The notes under the pieces are model-generated. The model saw only the letters and a program-made list of their open reading frames with translations, was not told where the DNA came from and made no database searches. The translations under genes and the position numbers were made by a program. From Siphonodentalium dalli (Eukaryota; Mollusca; Scaphopoda; Gadilida; Siphonodentaliidae), in the NCBI GenBank assembly GCA_032622095.1, contig CP136067.1:81494705-81558704 (forward strand): DNA of 64,000 nucleotides. Reading direction: 5' to 3'. Below, in pieces: positions 47,256-60,000 of the stretch (the stretch's first letter is position 1; the number at the start of each line of letters is the position of its first letter).

Positions 47256-47876
47256 TTAATATGTTCACAAATAACGTCAATACAACAAAAGTTACTATAC
47301 ATATAACATTAAATAATATATAGGAATGACGCTGTGTGTTGGTAATATGGATTTGAACCTTGAGAAAATAACTACTATGAGCCAGATTATTCACAATTCC
47401 CATGCGACTGCCCACATAATGTTCCACGTCACTGTAATCTGTGAAATATGATTGATCGCAATGATTAATATAGATGGTCACAAAATTAACGATCCCTGTG
47501 GTGATTAGATATTATTTTGTTTATTATATCTTTCACCCACTATATCAGGTGGTATACACATGCATAGAAGGCGTTGTAGATTTACATGGAACAATTTCCG
47601 ACCATACATCGTGGGCACAGGCTGTTAGGAAACGGTGTATTGATATTAGTATCGATGAAAGGAGATAATTAACTCAGCAGCTTTGACACACGCAATATAG
47701 TTTGACAAATATATTTTAAAACACTAATAGGGTGGGTGGAGTAGATTAGTAGTTCCAATGCGATCGCCTTGTTTTTTCCGAACTAAAAATGATTGTGTGT
47801 GTATGAGAGGGTGTGTGTGGGGGTGTCTGTGTGTGTGTTTAAAGATGCATTATCCGAATTAACGCTCCTAAATTAC

Positions 47877-48165
47877 TATTTTTTTGGCTTCGGGGTATAC
47901 AAATATTTGATTCGAGTCGATGAACTCACACAAGAAAGCTCAGAGTGATCATATATCGATTTTTGAAGTTTGTTATTTCCCGAGATTATTTGTGGTCCAG
48001 AAAAACGTCGCCAAAAGGACGGTCTCGGACAAAATTGCGGATGGAGATGGATAACTCTAAAATCAAGTAGTAATACGGCCAAATTTCGTGATACTCAAGT
48101 GATAATACGGCCATATTTCGTTGAACAAAATGTTGATAAATAACACGTTTTCGGAAATATTACAT
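47877..48165. mobile_element. Partial copy of the AGGTACTCAATC MITE family
   Basis: Shares TTTTGGCTTCGGGG, GATTCGAGTCGATGAAC and GGACAAAATTGCGGATGGAG with the 24,270 copy. The right end is missing after about 48,165. Confidence 0.65.
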
Positions 48166-48733
48166 ACTGTTACTTACCCCAGAGTCTGTATCTGTAAGGA
48201 GAATATTCAACGTTATTAAAGCGATTAAAGTTCTTTACATGGACGCCTGTACGTCGGGCACTATACCCGCGTAGTCAACGTCAAGTCATGTTCTAGTTAT
48301 CTAATTCACCAACAATTCGAACATGAAGCTTACAACATAATCGTATCATACCAACTGCTGGACTGTTCAACTACAAATGCCCTTCATAAGACGTTAGTAT
48401 AATTCTAGTACAATTCGTTTTACTGAGAACACACATGCGTATCTACACACGACGATGATGATTTATGCTCACGAATTCATGTGCATATTGAGAATAACAG
48501 AGAGCTGTTTACCGATAAACAGTTTAAATGAAACATTAATCGTCGCAAGAATGCGTTGAAATCTAGTTCAATAAACCGAAACGCACAGTATTTAGGTTTG
48601 ATATTGCATGCACGAAAACCCTAAACTGTATCACAATGTGAATTCAACCGAATGTGGCTACTCCGCAAGTTGACGTCGTTCCTGTGAAAATATTGTTCAC
48701 AGTAATGTTTTCATTCCATTTGTACACGCCTTA

Positions 48734-49090
48734 AGCTAGCCACACATGCTTGCGTATGCGTTAGCGAAAATAATCGGATCCGTTCGTCGGATCCGTTTGT
48801 CGTGCCGTTGGGGTCATGCGAACGTTGTCCGATAGTGATCGTTTCAGTCACTTCACAATGGATTTACATGCGAACGCAAACGGAGCGACGATTTCTATCG
48901 GATGGAAAATACGATTATTTTCGGTCCGATAAAAATCGGAGGCATTCGGAGCGTCAGAATAGTTTCGCATCGGAACCGCATGCATGTGTGGGTGCCCGTG
49001 CATTTCTATTTGATTTTCCGTCCGAGAATCGCATGCGATAAAAATAGCGCAACGCACCATACGCATACGCAAGCATATGTGTGGCTAGCT
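48734..49090. mobile_element. MITE of 357 bp with TTA target duplication
   Basis: TTA at 48,731-48,733 and 49,091-49,093. The inverted ends AGCTAGCCACACATGCTTGC and GCAAGCATATGTGTGGCTAG continue through GTATGCGTTAGCG. A 3-bp TTA duplication fits PIF/Harbinger-type mobilisation. A 156-codon plus-strand reading starting at 48,902 crosses the right end and is not a gene. Confidence 0.72.
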
Positions 49091-49395
49091 TTAGTAAATT
49101 GGTGTATTTATGTTCTCAATAATGTTGCCTCCGTTCATTGCTTTCTGCATGCGAGTCCTAAATTTAGCACTACGCCGTTTAGTACACAGCTCTCGACCAA
49201 TCAGATGGCACCATTTCTAGCATCACGTCGTGAACCTTATCCACTCCGCTGGCTACTGAAACCGAGGAGTGGACAACCTCAAGCTCTCTTTGATATGATC
49301 ATGTACGTAAACGTAATTTGCGCCCGCTTGTTACTGTTCATGGGATTATCGGATGAATTGTTATCTGTATAGAAGGAATATGATGATAAACCCTA

Positions 49396-50128
49396 AGGGT
49401 GGATACACACATGCATGTAATCTCTGTAATTATCGTGTATTTGGCCTTTTACATGGATCATACAGACGATGTAATATGTGCCCACTGACAACCCAATCAT
49501 TGCCTACGTGTTGAACGCACTGAGTTCTAGTTACAATTAAGTCGGAATGTAGATAAGCCGTTATCTTGGTCCGAGTCGCCAGGCCACTTAAAATAATTGT
49601 TCGTGGGATAACCCATATGGTAGACTTTCTATTTAAATAATTACCAGTCCTCTCTTATTTATAACAGTGGTGGATTAGGATTTCCCCGACACATGCAGGG
49701 GCTATATATGACCCCGAAAGCTACCAGGCGGGGTGGCTAACTCTGAGCTATTTAAGTAAAACATATCAAATTGTACCAGATTATTCCGACCGATACACTC
49801 AACTAAGTCCCTTAGCGATTTGAAGCTTTCGATACCCCACGCCAAACAAGCATCATGGTTGAAAATGTTCTACATCAAGCCTGTATATGCCAGACGTATG
49901 GCTTCTGGTGTTCGTGCATTAATAAAATGCCATATATGACACAGACTTGACTAATTTCCGCATCCGTAAGAGAAGACATGTTTTTGGACTTGCCTTAAAT
50001 GTACTGATATAAGACAATTTGACTTCGCTTAGCACTACTCACTTGTCTGGCCTGTTAACAATGAACCGCTCGAGCGCAGGTGATTAATGTTTACATACAG
50101 AAATTACATGGATGTGTGTATCCACCCT
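49396..50128. mobile_element. Non-autonomous inverted-repeat element, TA target
   Basis: TA at 49,394-49,395 and 50,129-50,130. The ends AGGGTGGATACACACATGCA and TGGATGTGTGTATCCACCCT are inverted over about 30 bases. The 733-bp interior has no ORF. Confidence 0.7.
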
Positions 50129-50871
50129 TATAATGGGACACAAGAAAATGATATATACAATGTATGTAAATAATCACATATAACGTAAATGTGGATATTT
50201 AGCCTGCCATGTAATACGAGTCTCAGCTGTCTGGCCATCGACGCAGTCCTGTCTGGAATTTTGCGCGCCGGTGTAGGTAGTGACGTCATGATGTACGTCT
50301 TGATATCATGACGCCTTTACTGGTTTCCCCAAGAAGCAATCTTAAAATGACTCTGCGATCTTTCAATCGGAACTTAAAGTTTCCGTTTGTCGGCCTTGAA
50401 CTTTGAGAATATTTCATCAATCTTTTAGGCGGAAATACCGTTAGAAAATTGAAGATAATATGTAAACGGCCAGCAAGGTCGCTAGATTCCTCTTTCGGGG
50501 TAAATATTTTTAATAATTTTATGAAATATGTAAACAAAACTTTTTCATGCAATTTAACTTTTTTGTTAAACAGAGCTTTTGTTCAGTTAACATTTACTTT
50601 TTGAAAATATATTTGGCTTTAGGAGCATGATGTTCCTACATATGATGAAGTATAGCTAACAGTTGCTAGATCAAAGGTTTTTTATTTTTGCTCTGGAGCA
50701 TTTTGCCCAATTACACATTTCGAGGTGGCTTTAATCAATACAAAATGGCGGCCGTCGCCAACAATCATTTTTGGACTCCGCTGACCTTTGAATTATGAAT
50801 AAATTATTCTACTGATTGCGCTATGTGTAAGAAACACGCGAACAAGCATGAGTTTAGTGTGCCTGTCATTT
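50129..50871. other. 3' flank of gene C
   Basis: Holds the possible gene C 3' untranslated region. No other gene is supported. Confidence 0.35.
50681..50686 (-). terminator. Possible polyadenylation signal of gene C
   Basis: AATAAA on the minus strand, about 215 bases after the proposed stop codon. Such hexamers are common in AT-rich DNA. Confidence 0.3.
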
Positions 50872-50963
50872 GCAGAATGAGGTCCCCAGAGGGTGAATTT
50901 TATGATGCTATCCCGAGTAGCAGACTAGCATCAACAAATTCACCCCATGTGACCTCATTCTGC
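50872..50963. repeat. Imperfect hairpin overlapping the gene C stop codon
   Basis: Arms 50,872-50,909 and 50,927-50,963 pair through GCAGAATGAGGT and GGTGAATTT with few mismatches. Degenerate copies of the same motif occur near 50,995-51,045 and 51,203-51,228. Confidence 0.65.
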
Positions 50964-51099
50964 ATGGCCTCATCTGCTATGGGAGACATAGACTCAGAAT
51001 GAAGTTCCCAAAAACATAGACTCAGAATGAAGTTCCCAAAATAATGGTGAATATTGTGATGTAGACCCATTTGGGAACCTAGATTATGCAATGTGTCGC
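50900..51099 (-). CDS. Gene C exon 8: cytoplasmic tail and stop
   Basis: Acceptor ccaaattggcag|GCGAC, phase 1, 65 residues to TAA at 50,900-50,902, ending VTWGEFVDASLLLGIAS. It joins exon 7 as TLSGDTLHN. The exon contains an in-frame direct duplication (GGAACTTCATTCTGAGTCTA twice), and its end lies in an imperfect hairpin whose motif recurs nearby, so part of this coding sequence may be repeat-derived. An alternative last exon cannot be excluded. Confidence 0.5.
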
Positions 51100-54000
51100 C
51101 TGCCAATTTGGGGATATAGAGAAACTAAACTAAAAATGAAATATAATCTTTGTATAGAAATTTGATAATAAAGAAACTTTCCAGAGAAGATGATGCCTAA
51201 GCAGAATGAGGTATCCATAGGGTGAACTTAGTGAAGCTAGCTTTATTAAAATCTTAAATTGTGCATCTCGTGGGCGTATAATGTACTCACCTGACAAGGT
51301 GTCACTTTGGGATGATATCCACTGGGTTTCAGTAGCCGAATGTTTCCTTTTGTGTTTACGCCTCCTGAAAAAGTTGTCGCCGAGATGAACACTCAAAGAT
51401 GGAGTGGAGGGGGACTGTGGGTGAATCGGAAATAAAAACCTGTGATGCAAATGTTTTCAATCAAGATATTTATCAAAAATGAAACAGAAAAAATTAAGAT
51501 ATTTATATCACTTAACAAGGCAATTTTCTGTTATATATGTATATAGGCCCTAGTATGGTAGACACACTGCCTGGATTTATAATGTGGGTCACATTGAACA
51601 AATGTGAATACTGTTAATGCATATGTACTGATAAGAACAGGAGATGTGAATATTATAGGCCTTTTTTCTTAGACGAAATTCATATATATAATGTACAGAT
51701 AAATGTTAGTAATAAGATTGGAGGCAGCTATATGTGGGAATTCGTGTACAATTTATGTTGACGCTTGTAATCTTAATACGAAATTCATATACATAATGTA
51801 CAGATAAATGATAGCAATAAGATTGGAGGCAGCTATATGTGGGAATTCGTGTACAATTTATGTTGACGCTTGTAATCTTAATACGACAATTCGAAATTTA
51901 AATTGCATGGGAGTTGTGTGATTGACACTGTGTCTGCATTCCCCCACACACTGACTCTCGTGTTAATTTAACCGCATTAAATGAGCAGTTGTTAGCTCGG
52001 TTTATTATGAAAGGTCCTTTCCCTCCATGATAGCCGTGTGTATAATGATACTATTTATTTTGAATGCGAGGAAATCCCCATGACGCACCATTAATGCTAT
52101 ATAGCCACATATTAAGTATTGTTAATGCTTATTGCTGGCAAATAGGAACGCCACTTTATTTTTAAAAGAACAAGCAATTGTGTGTTTACACCCTTAGTAC
52201 ATATGCATCATAATATTGTATTTCATTACCTCAGAAACGCAAAGCAGAGCACACAAAATATGACACCAGATAGACAGCCAATCACTCCAACACTTGCTTG
52301 TATTATGGTATGGTCAGCTGCAGAATTAGCGCTCCGAAATCCCTCCGTGTTTGAAGCCCAGCTGACTGACCCGTGGTTCACGGTCGTCACATGTGTATGT
52401 GGATCCATACTTCCCATCGAGCTTAATGTAGTTTGTGGTAATGTTGCAGAATGAGCCTGAGGTGTAACCATCAGGGTGGTCACTGTTTGTGGTTTGGTCA
52501 TCGTCGTGCTCTGCAATATGATGGAAATTGCCTTTGTTAAAGGGCTTGTTGCTGAAGATTCTAAATTTGTCATGGAATGAGTTTTTGTTACTGGCGTTGT
52601 GGTGATGGTTTTGGTAATGCCAGTGCTCGTGGTGATTGGTGTCGATGATTTTGCTATCGGTTTTGCCGTTGATGTTTCTGTGTCGGTGGTGGTAATTGTG
52701 TTGGTAGTGGTAGTTGATATAGTGGTCGTTGTGGTGGTGGTCATCGCCCCCGTGGATGTTTCTGTGTCGTTGGTGGTAATTGTGTTGGTAGTGGTAGTTG
52801 ATATAGTGGTCGTTGTGGTGGTGGTGGTCATCGCCCCCGTGGATGTTACTGTGTCGGTGGTGGTAATTGTGGTGGTAGTTGATATAGTGGTCGCTGTGGT
52901 GGTGGTGGTCATCGCCCCCGTGGATGTTACTGTGTCGGTGGTGGCAAGTGTGGTGGTAGAGGTAGTTGATATAGTGGTCGTTGTGGTGGTGGTCATCGCC
53001 CCCGTGGATGTTACTGCTGACAATGATGGTCTCTTAGATGACCATGCCGTTGGATTTGTTTCCGTTGGATTTGTTTCCGTTGCTGTTGACAGCGTTGTTG
53101 TTCCATGTAACTGTACCGTTGTGCCTGCCCCCATTGTTGTCTTCGTTTCCGTCGTGGTAGATGTTGGTGACTGTTGTGTCGCTGTCGATGTCACATTATG
53201 CACTGGTGGATGTGTTGATTGTTCTTTTATCGCCGTGGACAATAAACTATTAGACTGTTTTGTGTGTGAGACAGTCGACTCCCTCCGTGTCTGAGTTGTC
53301 CATTCCGTTGGTGTCGGTGTTGACGAAATATTCGGTATTGATATCGGTAGCTTGGTCACCGACATCGTTGATGCCGAGGTAGACATAGAGGGTTGTTGCG
53401 ATTGTGCTCTAGTTGCTGCCATGGTCGTCGAGGTCTTTGTTGAGATTACGGTAGACAGTTGTGGCTGTTGCGATTGTGCTAACGTTGAAGTAGCGGCCGC
53501 CCAAGTCTTTGTTGGGGCCTTGGTAGACAGTGAGGGTTGTTGCGATGACCCTATTACCGTGCGTGAGGTCGCGGCCGCTGATGTACTCGGTGGATCCGGG
53601 GTGGATTCAATTTCCCCACGTGATACCATCAGGTGATAATACCATTGGAAGCAGCTGCCTGGACCTGTGCATAAAACACACGAAGACATTATAAATGTAT
53701 CAGGCGACTCTGTCCTTGTAAAAAACCCACTAACGGACTTATCAAGTCAAAAGTGATACGATTTCGGAGAATGTATTCATGTCTGCGCGACGTCATTGAG
53801 GGCAACATCGTCCTCTTGAATATACATGTATATGTGCTTATGCTTCACGACTACTCAATTCGTGAGCTAAAAAATTCAATTAGGAAACCTGATATGAGTT
53901 TGATATATTTGAATAGACTACACCCCTTGTTAACTAAATACGAATGGCCGAACTCCCATGAACGGAAACGTTAATTAAATGTACTCTTCGACGATACCGT

Positions 54001-57000
54001 GGTCCGGGAACAAAAACGAATACTTTCACTTCAAAGTCAGCTCTAATTAATGTCACATGGCGTGATTTTTTCATGAACGTAGCTAGGAACGACAGTATAT
54101 GTAACCATTATCGAACCACGTACATATACATTGGAAGTAATAGTGACATGTAAAATACAGATCGGGATATAATTATCTTATGAATCATAAGCGATTAAAG
54201 TAACTTGCCAGTTCCAAGTGGATTACAGGTAGCGTATATCTCTGTCGATGACATCGTTTCCGTTGAAGTCTGTCCCACTGTCCCAGGATCTCCCGAAGTC
54301 TTCGTTGTGGCCGCATACGTAGTCGACAGTGAGGGTTGCTGCGATGACGCCATCGTTGCGGTCGTGGTAGACAGTAATGTTTTTTGCGATGATATTTTCT
54401 TTGATGTCGTGTCCATTTGTGTCTTGGTCGAGGCTGTTGTAGACCGTGATGGTTTTTCCGATTCCGCTGTAGTCGAACCCATGGTAGACAATGAGGGTTC
54501 TTGCGGTGACCTTATCGTTGATATCGTTGTAGACAGTTGTGTTTCAGGCGATGACGCTATCGTTGATGTGGTAAACAGTGATGGTTGATGCGAAGATATT
54601 ATTGTTGAGGTCTTGCCCTCTGATGTCTTCGTTGAGGTCGTCGTCGATGGTGCCGATTGTTGCGATGATGCTATTGTTGAGGCTTTGGTAACCAGTGGTG
54701 GTTTTTGCGATGACGCTATCTTTGTTGTCTCGCCTGTTGTCGCTGCGGCTGTGGTTGAGTGTTGTGACGTTTTCTGCGATGACGCTACCGTTGATGTCGC
54801 GGCCGCTAATGTACTCGATGGAACCGGGGTTGATTCGATCTTCCCCATTGATACCATCAAGTGATAATACCACTGGAAGCAGCTGCCAGGACCTATCCAT
54901 GTTAAAATTATGATTGAAGAATATTGGAGATACAACTTAATACCTGTTATCATAATTTAATAGTAGCGCGATTAAATTTTTATAATTAGTTATGGTGTAT
55001 CTCCTAAATTCTATATTCGTATATCAACAGGCTTGTGCAGCAATATGATTTATTACACGCTTGTTTCAAGCAATATAGTATTGTATATATATTCCATATT
55101 TACAAATCCGTATGGAACGTACATTCCAGGTGGATCTCTATCGCGTCCACTGAGTACATGGCGTTCGCCTCAACCATGGAATCGTAACTAAAAAATAACG
55201 CCAACATCAAACATGACAAAAACAAGCCATGTATGTGCCCAAATCAACCTTGTTAGTCTGTGCTTTATTGCACGGATGCTAGGACGGTGATAAACACAGA
55301 CCGACACGTGTGTTAATGGGTTTGTTGATATGCCATCGTACAAGTGCCATCGTGCCATTGCAGACGGATATAACTCGAGGCTACTCTTCTCGTTTAATCC
55401 TCACGCCCTAACACTCGTGTCGTATGAACAAACCCAATAACACACTCGTTTCGTTCTGTTACACGCTTGTTCCCAGAATTACAGTGCACCTGCTGTTCCA
55501 TATTTACAAATCCGTACGGAACATACGTTCCATATGCACCCCATTTCATAGCGTCACACACAAATCCATTAACACACTCGTGTCGTTGCATGGTTAGGTG
55601 TACAGGATCATTCATGTTACAATTGTGTAACGTTAGTTTGGGGCAAATGACATCGTTTATTTATCTGAACACCATCAAATTAAAGACGCTATCAGAAATT
55701 CAAACGCAAAGATAACGCTCTTATACCCAATTTGATAACACCGATACCGTAAAAATAATCGGTTTAATATGATCGAGAAATAGAGTAGTGGGGATTGAGA
55801 GACATGGGTAAATAAACCAACAGAGAACGACGAAACGACATGCACTTCTGCATTGGTTCACTGTGTGTCATTCCGCGTCAGTCTATATGACTGCAACTGT
55901 CTAATAAACGCCCATATGGACGGCCAATCGGTCAGCCAGTCCGCTGGGTAGTCCAACTATGCATTTAAACAATAAAATATCAACAAAATGTCCGACAGCA
56001 GGGATGTATTTACTGTACTTAGCTACTTACCGGTTCCATTCACGGAGCACACATATTCCACTGATGCGGTTTTACTCGTACTCTGCCGTGTGGCTGCGGA
56101 TAGATTGGTCGTTGTGTTGGTGGTAAGCTGCTGTCTTGAGCTTCGACTTGTGACTTGAAACTTTGCAGAACTGTGACGATGTGTGTTTGTTCTGCCCAAA
56201 GTTATGGTGTTTTTTGCAGAGCTGGTGGCTGTGAGTTTACTGGGTAAAGTGCCCGTTTGAGAAGATTGATTGGTCGTCAAACGAGAAACAGGCTTTTCTG
56301 AGCCGCCTCTACTGGACAGAGTTATTCCACTTTTGTCACTGCTATTCGTTTTGCTGAATGTAGTTCGTGTTGAGCTTGTTGTCGAAGACGGCGACCTCGA
56401 ACTAGATGAAGTGACTGTCGCAGAGTTGCTTCCGTGTGTACCAACTGATGAACGAGTCTGTTTCCTTGTCGCTTTCGTTTTGAAAACACTTGTTCTCTTT
56501 GAATATTTGGGTACATTTGATTCATAGTGCGCTTTTGAAGGGATGATAATCGTAGTAATTTGCGCTATTAAAGAACTAGGGATGGCTGTCGTAGTTTGCC
56601 TTTGTCTAATGCTGAGAGTATGTGTTTGTTTTGTAACAGAGACTGGGCTCGTACTAGCATCGGGAATACATATGCCTGTAATTATAGTAGGAAAAAATAG
56701 TCCAGTCAATATACACCAAACCTAGAAAAAAACAGAATTTATTTATACGTTTTTCGTTAGAGAAATGTATTGGCTATAACATACTAAAAGTCCAAGTTGA
56801 AGGCATGCTGCTAAATGTATTTTTTTCCAGACATTTCTAATGGAGATCGATATACGCATAGCGCGATAGTAGCTTTGGGGAAGGTTAAGAAGAAACCGCA
56901 TTTTGGCGACATGTATGAACCATAACGGCCCATGTCAATATCATTGTAAAGAGATATGAAAACTGCACACGAATATATCTAGTTCTGCCATCTGGACGAA

Positions 57001-60000
57001 CTGTCATTAAGGTCAAAGGTCTAGTCATTTGGCTGAAAAGGAACCCAAACAGTTTAAGTTACTAATTTGAAACTCATAACGACAGAAATCCCCATTGTGA
57101 TCGTTTAAAGGATACAATTGCCACTACTTCGTGTGTTTAGTATTCAAATATAGTCAAGGTTTGTTTAATAAAGGTGAAGACATGAACATTTAAGCTGGTT
57201 CTTATGTCCATTAAAGGTTGCTGTGCATTCTCACGTCCTAATTTCTTAATAATTAATTACAGCTGCATTGTGAAGATTTGCAGCCTCGTCTGCAACTGCA
57301 GCGAGCTACTTTTAGTAGATGGTGGGGCAGGTGCCTTATCTGACATTTGTGGTATAGATAACGATCTTTCAAAATCCAACCCCAATCGGTTGATATCAGA
57401 CAATCCACTGATTTATATTTTTGAATTTGAAAATAGACCCTCAAACTATGGTACTTCGCTGCATAAGATGCAGGTGACAATTCATTGGGATCTATAGCTG
57501 CTACCGACTGTTCTGCCTTATCCTGGAAACGTTTTGCACGAAGCGCATCAAAGTTGTCAAAAGTGCCGCCATTAGAAAGGCATATTAAATCTTATTACCC
57601 AGCCTGAACAATTTCATCTTTAGATACGTCACTGTTGTTCAGTCCGCGTCAGTATATATGACTGCAACTGTCTCATAAACGCCCATATGGACGGTCAATC
57701 GGTCCGCTGGGTAGTCCAAATATGCATTTAAACCATCAAATATCAACAAAATGTCCGACAACAGGGATGTATTTACTGTACTTAGCTACTTACCGGCTCC
57801 ATTCATGGAGCACACAGATTCCACTGATACGGTTTTACTCGTACTCTGCCGTGTGGCTGCGGATAGATTGGTCGTTGTGTTGGTGGTAAGCTGCTGTCTT
57901 GAGCTTCGACTTGTGACTTGAAACTTTGCAGAACTGTAACGATGTGTGTTTGTTGTGCCCAACGATATGCTGTTTTTGGTAGAGGTGGTGGCTGTGAGTT
58001 TACTGGGTAAAGTGCCCGTTTGAGAAGATTGATTGGTCGTCAAACGAGAAACAGGCTTTTCTGAGCCGCCTATACTGGACAGAGTTATTCCACTCTTGTC
58101 ACTGCTATTCATTTTGCTGAATGTAGTTCGTGGTGAGTTTGTTGTCGGAGACTGTGACAGCGAACTAGATGAAATGGCTGTTGCTGAGTTGCTTCCATGA
58201 ATACCAACTGAAGAACGAGTCTGTTTCGTTGTCACTTTCGATTCGAAGGGACTTGTTTTCGTTGTTAATTTGGGTGCATTTGATTCATTGTGCCCTATCG
58301 AAGAACCAGGGTTGACAGTCGTAGTATCTTGCACTATTGAAGAGCTAGGGAAGGCTGTCATAGTTTGTCTTTGGCTAATGCTGATCGTATGTGTTAATTT
58401 TGTAACTGAGTCTGGGCTCGTAGTAAAACCAACAGGAATGCATGCGCCTGTACAAAAGGAAAATCAGTATTGGAAGTAACACAACACCACAAACTGAAGG
58501 GATATGCTCTCAGTTATAGCTGAGGGTGTAGACAAAAGATAGTTCTACCAGGAAGCACACAATTTATATGACGAGTTGGTTCCATAAATCCTTGGACACT
58601 TTACAATAATCGCCTATCAATTAGCCTAGCAAATACGAAAGGAGAATATTTGGGGGGGGGGGGGGGCTATACCCTATTTTAAGTCTTGACCACATCACGA
58701 AATTAAAGTATTTGTTATTTAATCAGGAACTATACAATTAATATCGATGGGCTCGTTCCCGAATGCCCGGGGTACCTTACAAAAAGTGGATGGCAAATAA
58801 GAAAGGCGATTGTTCGATGGTTAGGGACCGCCTGTACCCTATTTGAGCATTGAACACCCAACGAACTGAATTTGTGACAACATTCTCTCAGCTACACATC
58901 AATATATTTTACTTTTGAGTTATGTCTACTGGTATAAATAACCGAGACAACTGATTACTTTATAATGCATGTACATTGTACAAGAATGACGTTTTGTTAT
59001 GCCAATTTGGTTATGAAATTTATGAGAATGCCCGCTTTGAGAAAGAGTACCAAATTTCCACAGCGGTTGGTTCCACGTCACTTTAGTCTGCGCAACGCCG
59101 GGTCACCATGCTAGTCACAAATAAATCATACCATCGTCAGGTAACACTATCATTAGCGCAGGTATACCGGTGGATATACATATATATACGCATATCAATA
59201 CTGTCACTTTAAATTTCTCATTTGACTGAGCTACTTACTAGCTCCAGCTGTTATTGATATAACGATTGAAATAAATCGATACCGTCACGTCATGATATTC
59301 CTGTTATTAAAAATAACCAGTCAAAAAGTGCCGAAACGTCCAGATGGCAAATGTGTGTCTAGCATTCTTATTTGTTTACAATGCGGACAACGGGCTGGCG
59401 AATTTTAGTCGAGCTACGGCAAGAGAACTATAAAAACTATTGCATGGACCTCGTTTCGAAAACGTATATAACAGACTATCTATAAATGGGAATAAAATAA
59501 AGTAACACCATTTAAGACTCATTTGAGTTTTTAAAAAACACGAGCTTTCGGCTATCTAGTAGCCTTTAATAAGTATGAAGTGAACAAACAGTGAAAGTCG
59601 TTGACGTTGAAAGTGTCCATCACGATGACGTTCATAACAAGAGTGACGGAAAGCAACTACGTCGCGGTTGCTCACCAAACGTAAGGATCTAAGATCGCAG
59701 CATAAAATCGCACCCCATGCATGTTCTTGAAGTGGAAAAAGTTAATCATCTCTATAAGTTCCATATTTTGATTTCACACAATAGTACTCACCAAATCCGG
59801 TTGGTATGCAGTCAAGACGACGGTTCTGTTGGCCAACGTCCCTGCTGCGTAAGATGCGTGAGCGCCGACTCAGACTATAGTTGTCATTGCCGACGATGGT
59901 CTTTCCCCCTGGGTGAAAGAAAAGTTGTGTTTTAAATTTTTTATTTCCAATTCTATACGATATACCGAATAGTATGTATTGATATTGTTCACTGAATATT

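Noticed and set aside
48902-49372. 156-codon plus-strand ORF
   Set aside because: Begins inside a 357-bp MITE and crosses its right inverted repeat. No motif.
52599-53294. 231-codon Val-rich plus-strand ORF, with smaller ones at 53,352-53,636, 54,205-54,588 and 54,613-54,864
   Set aside because: Antisense shadows of gene C exons 5 and 6.
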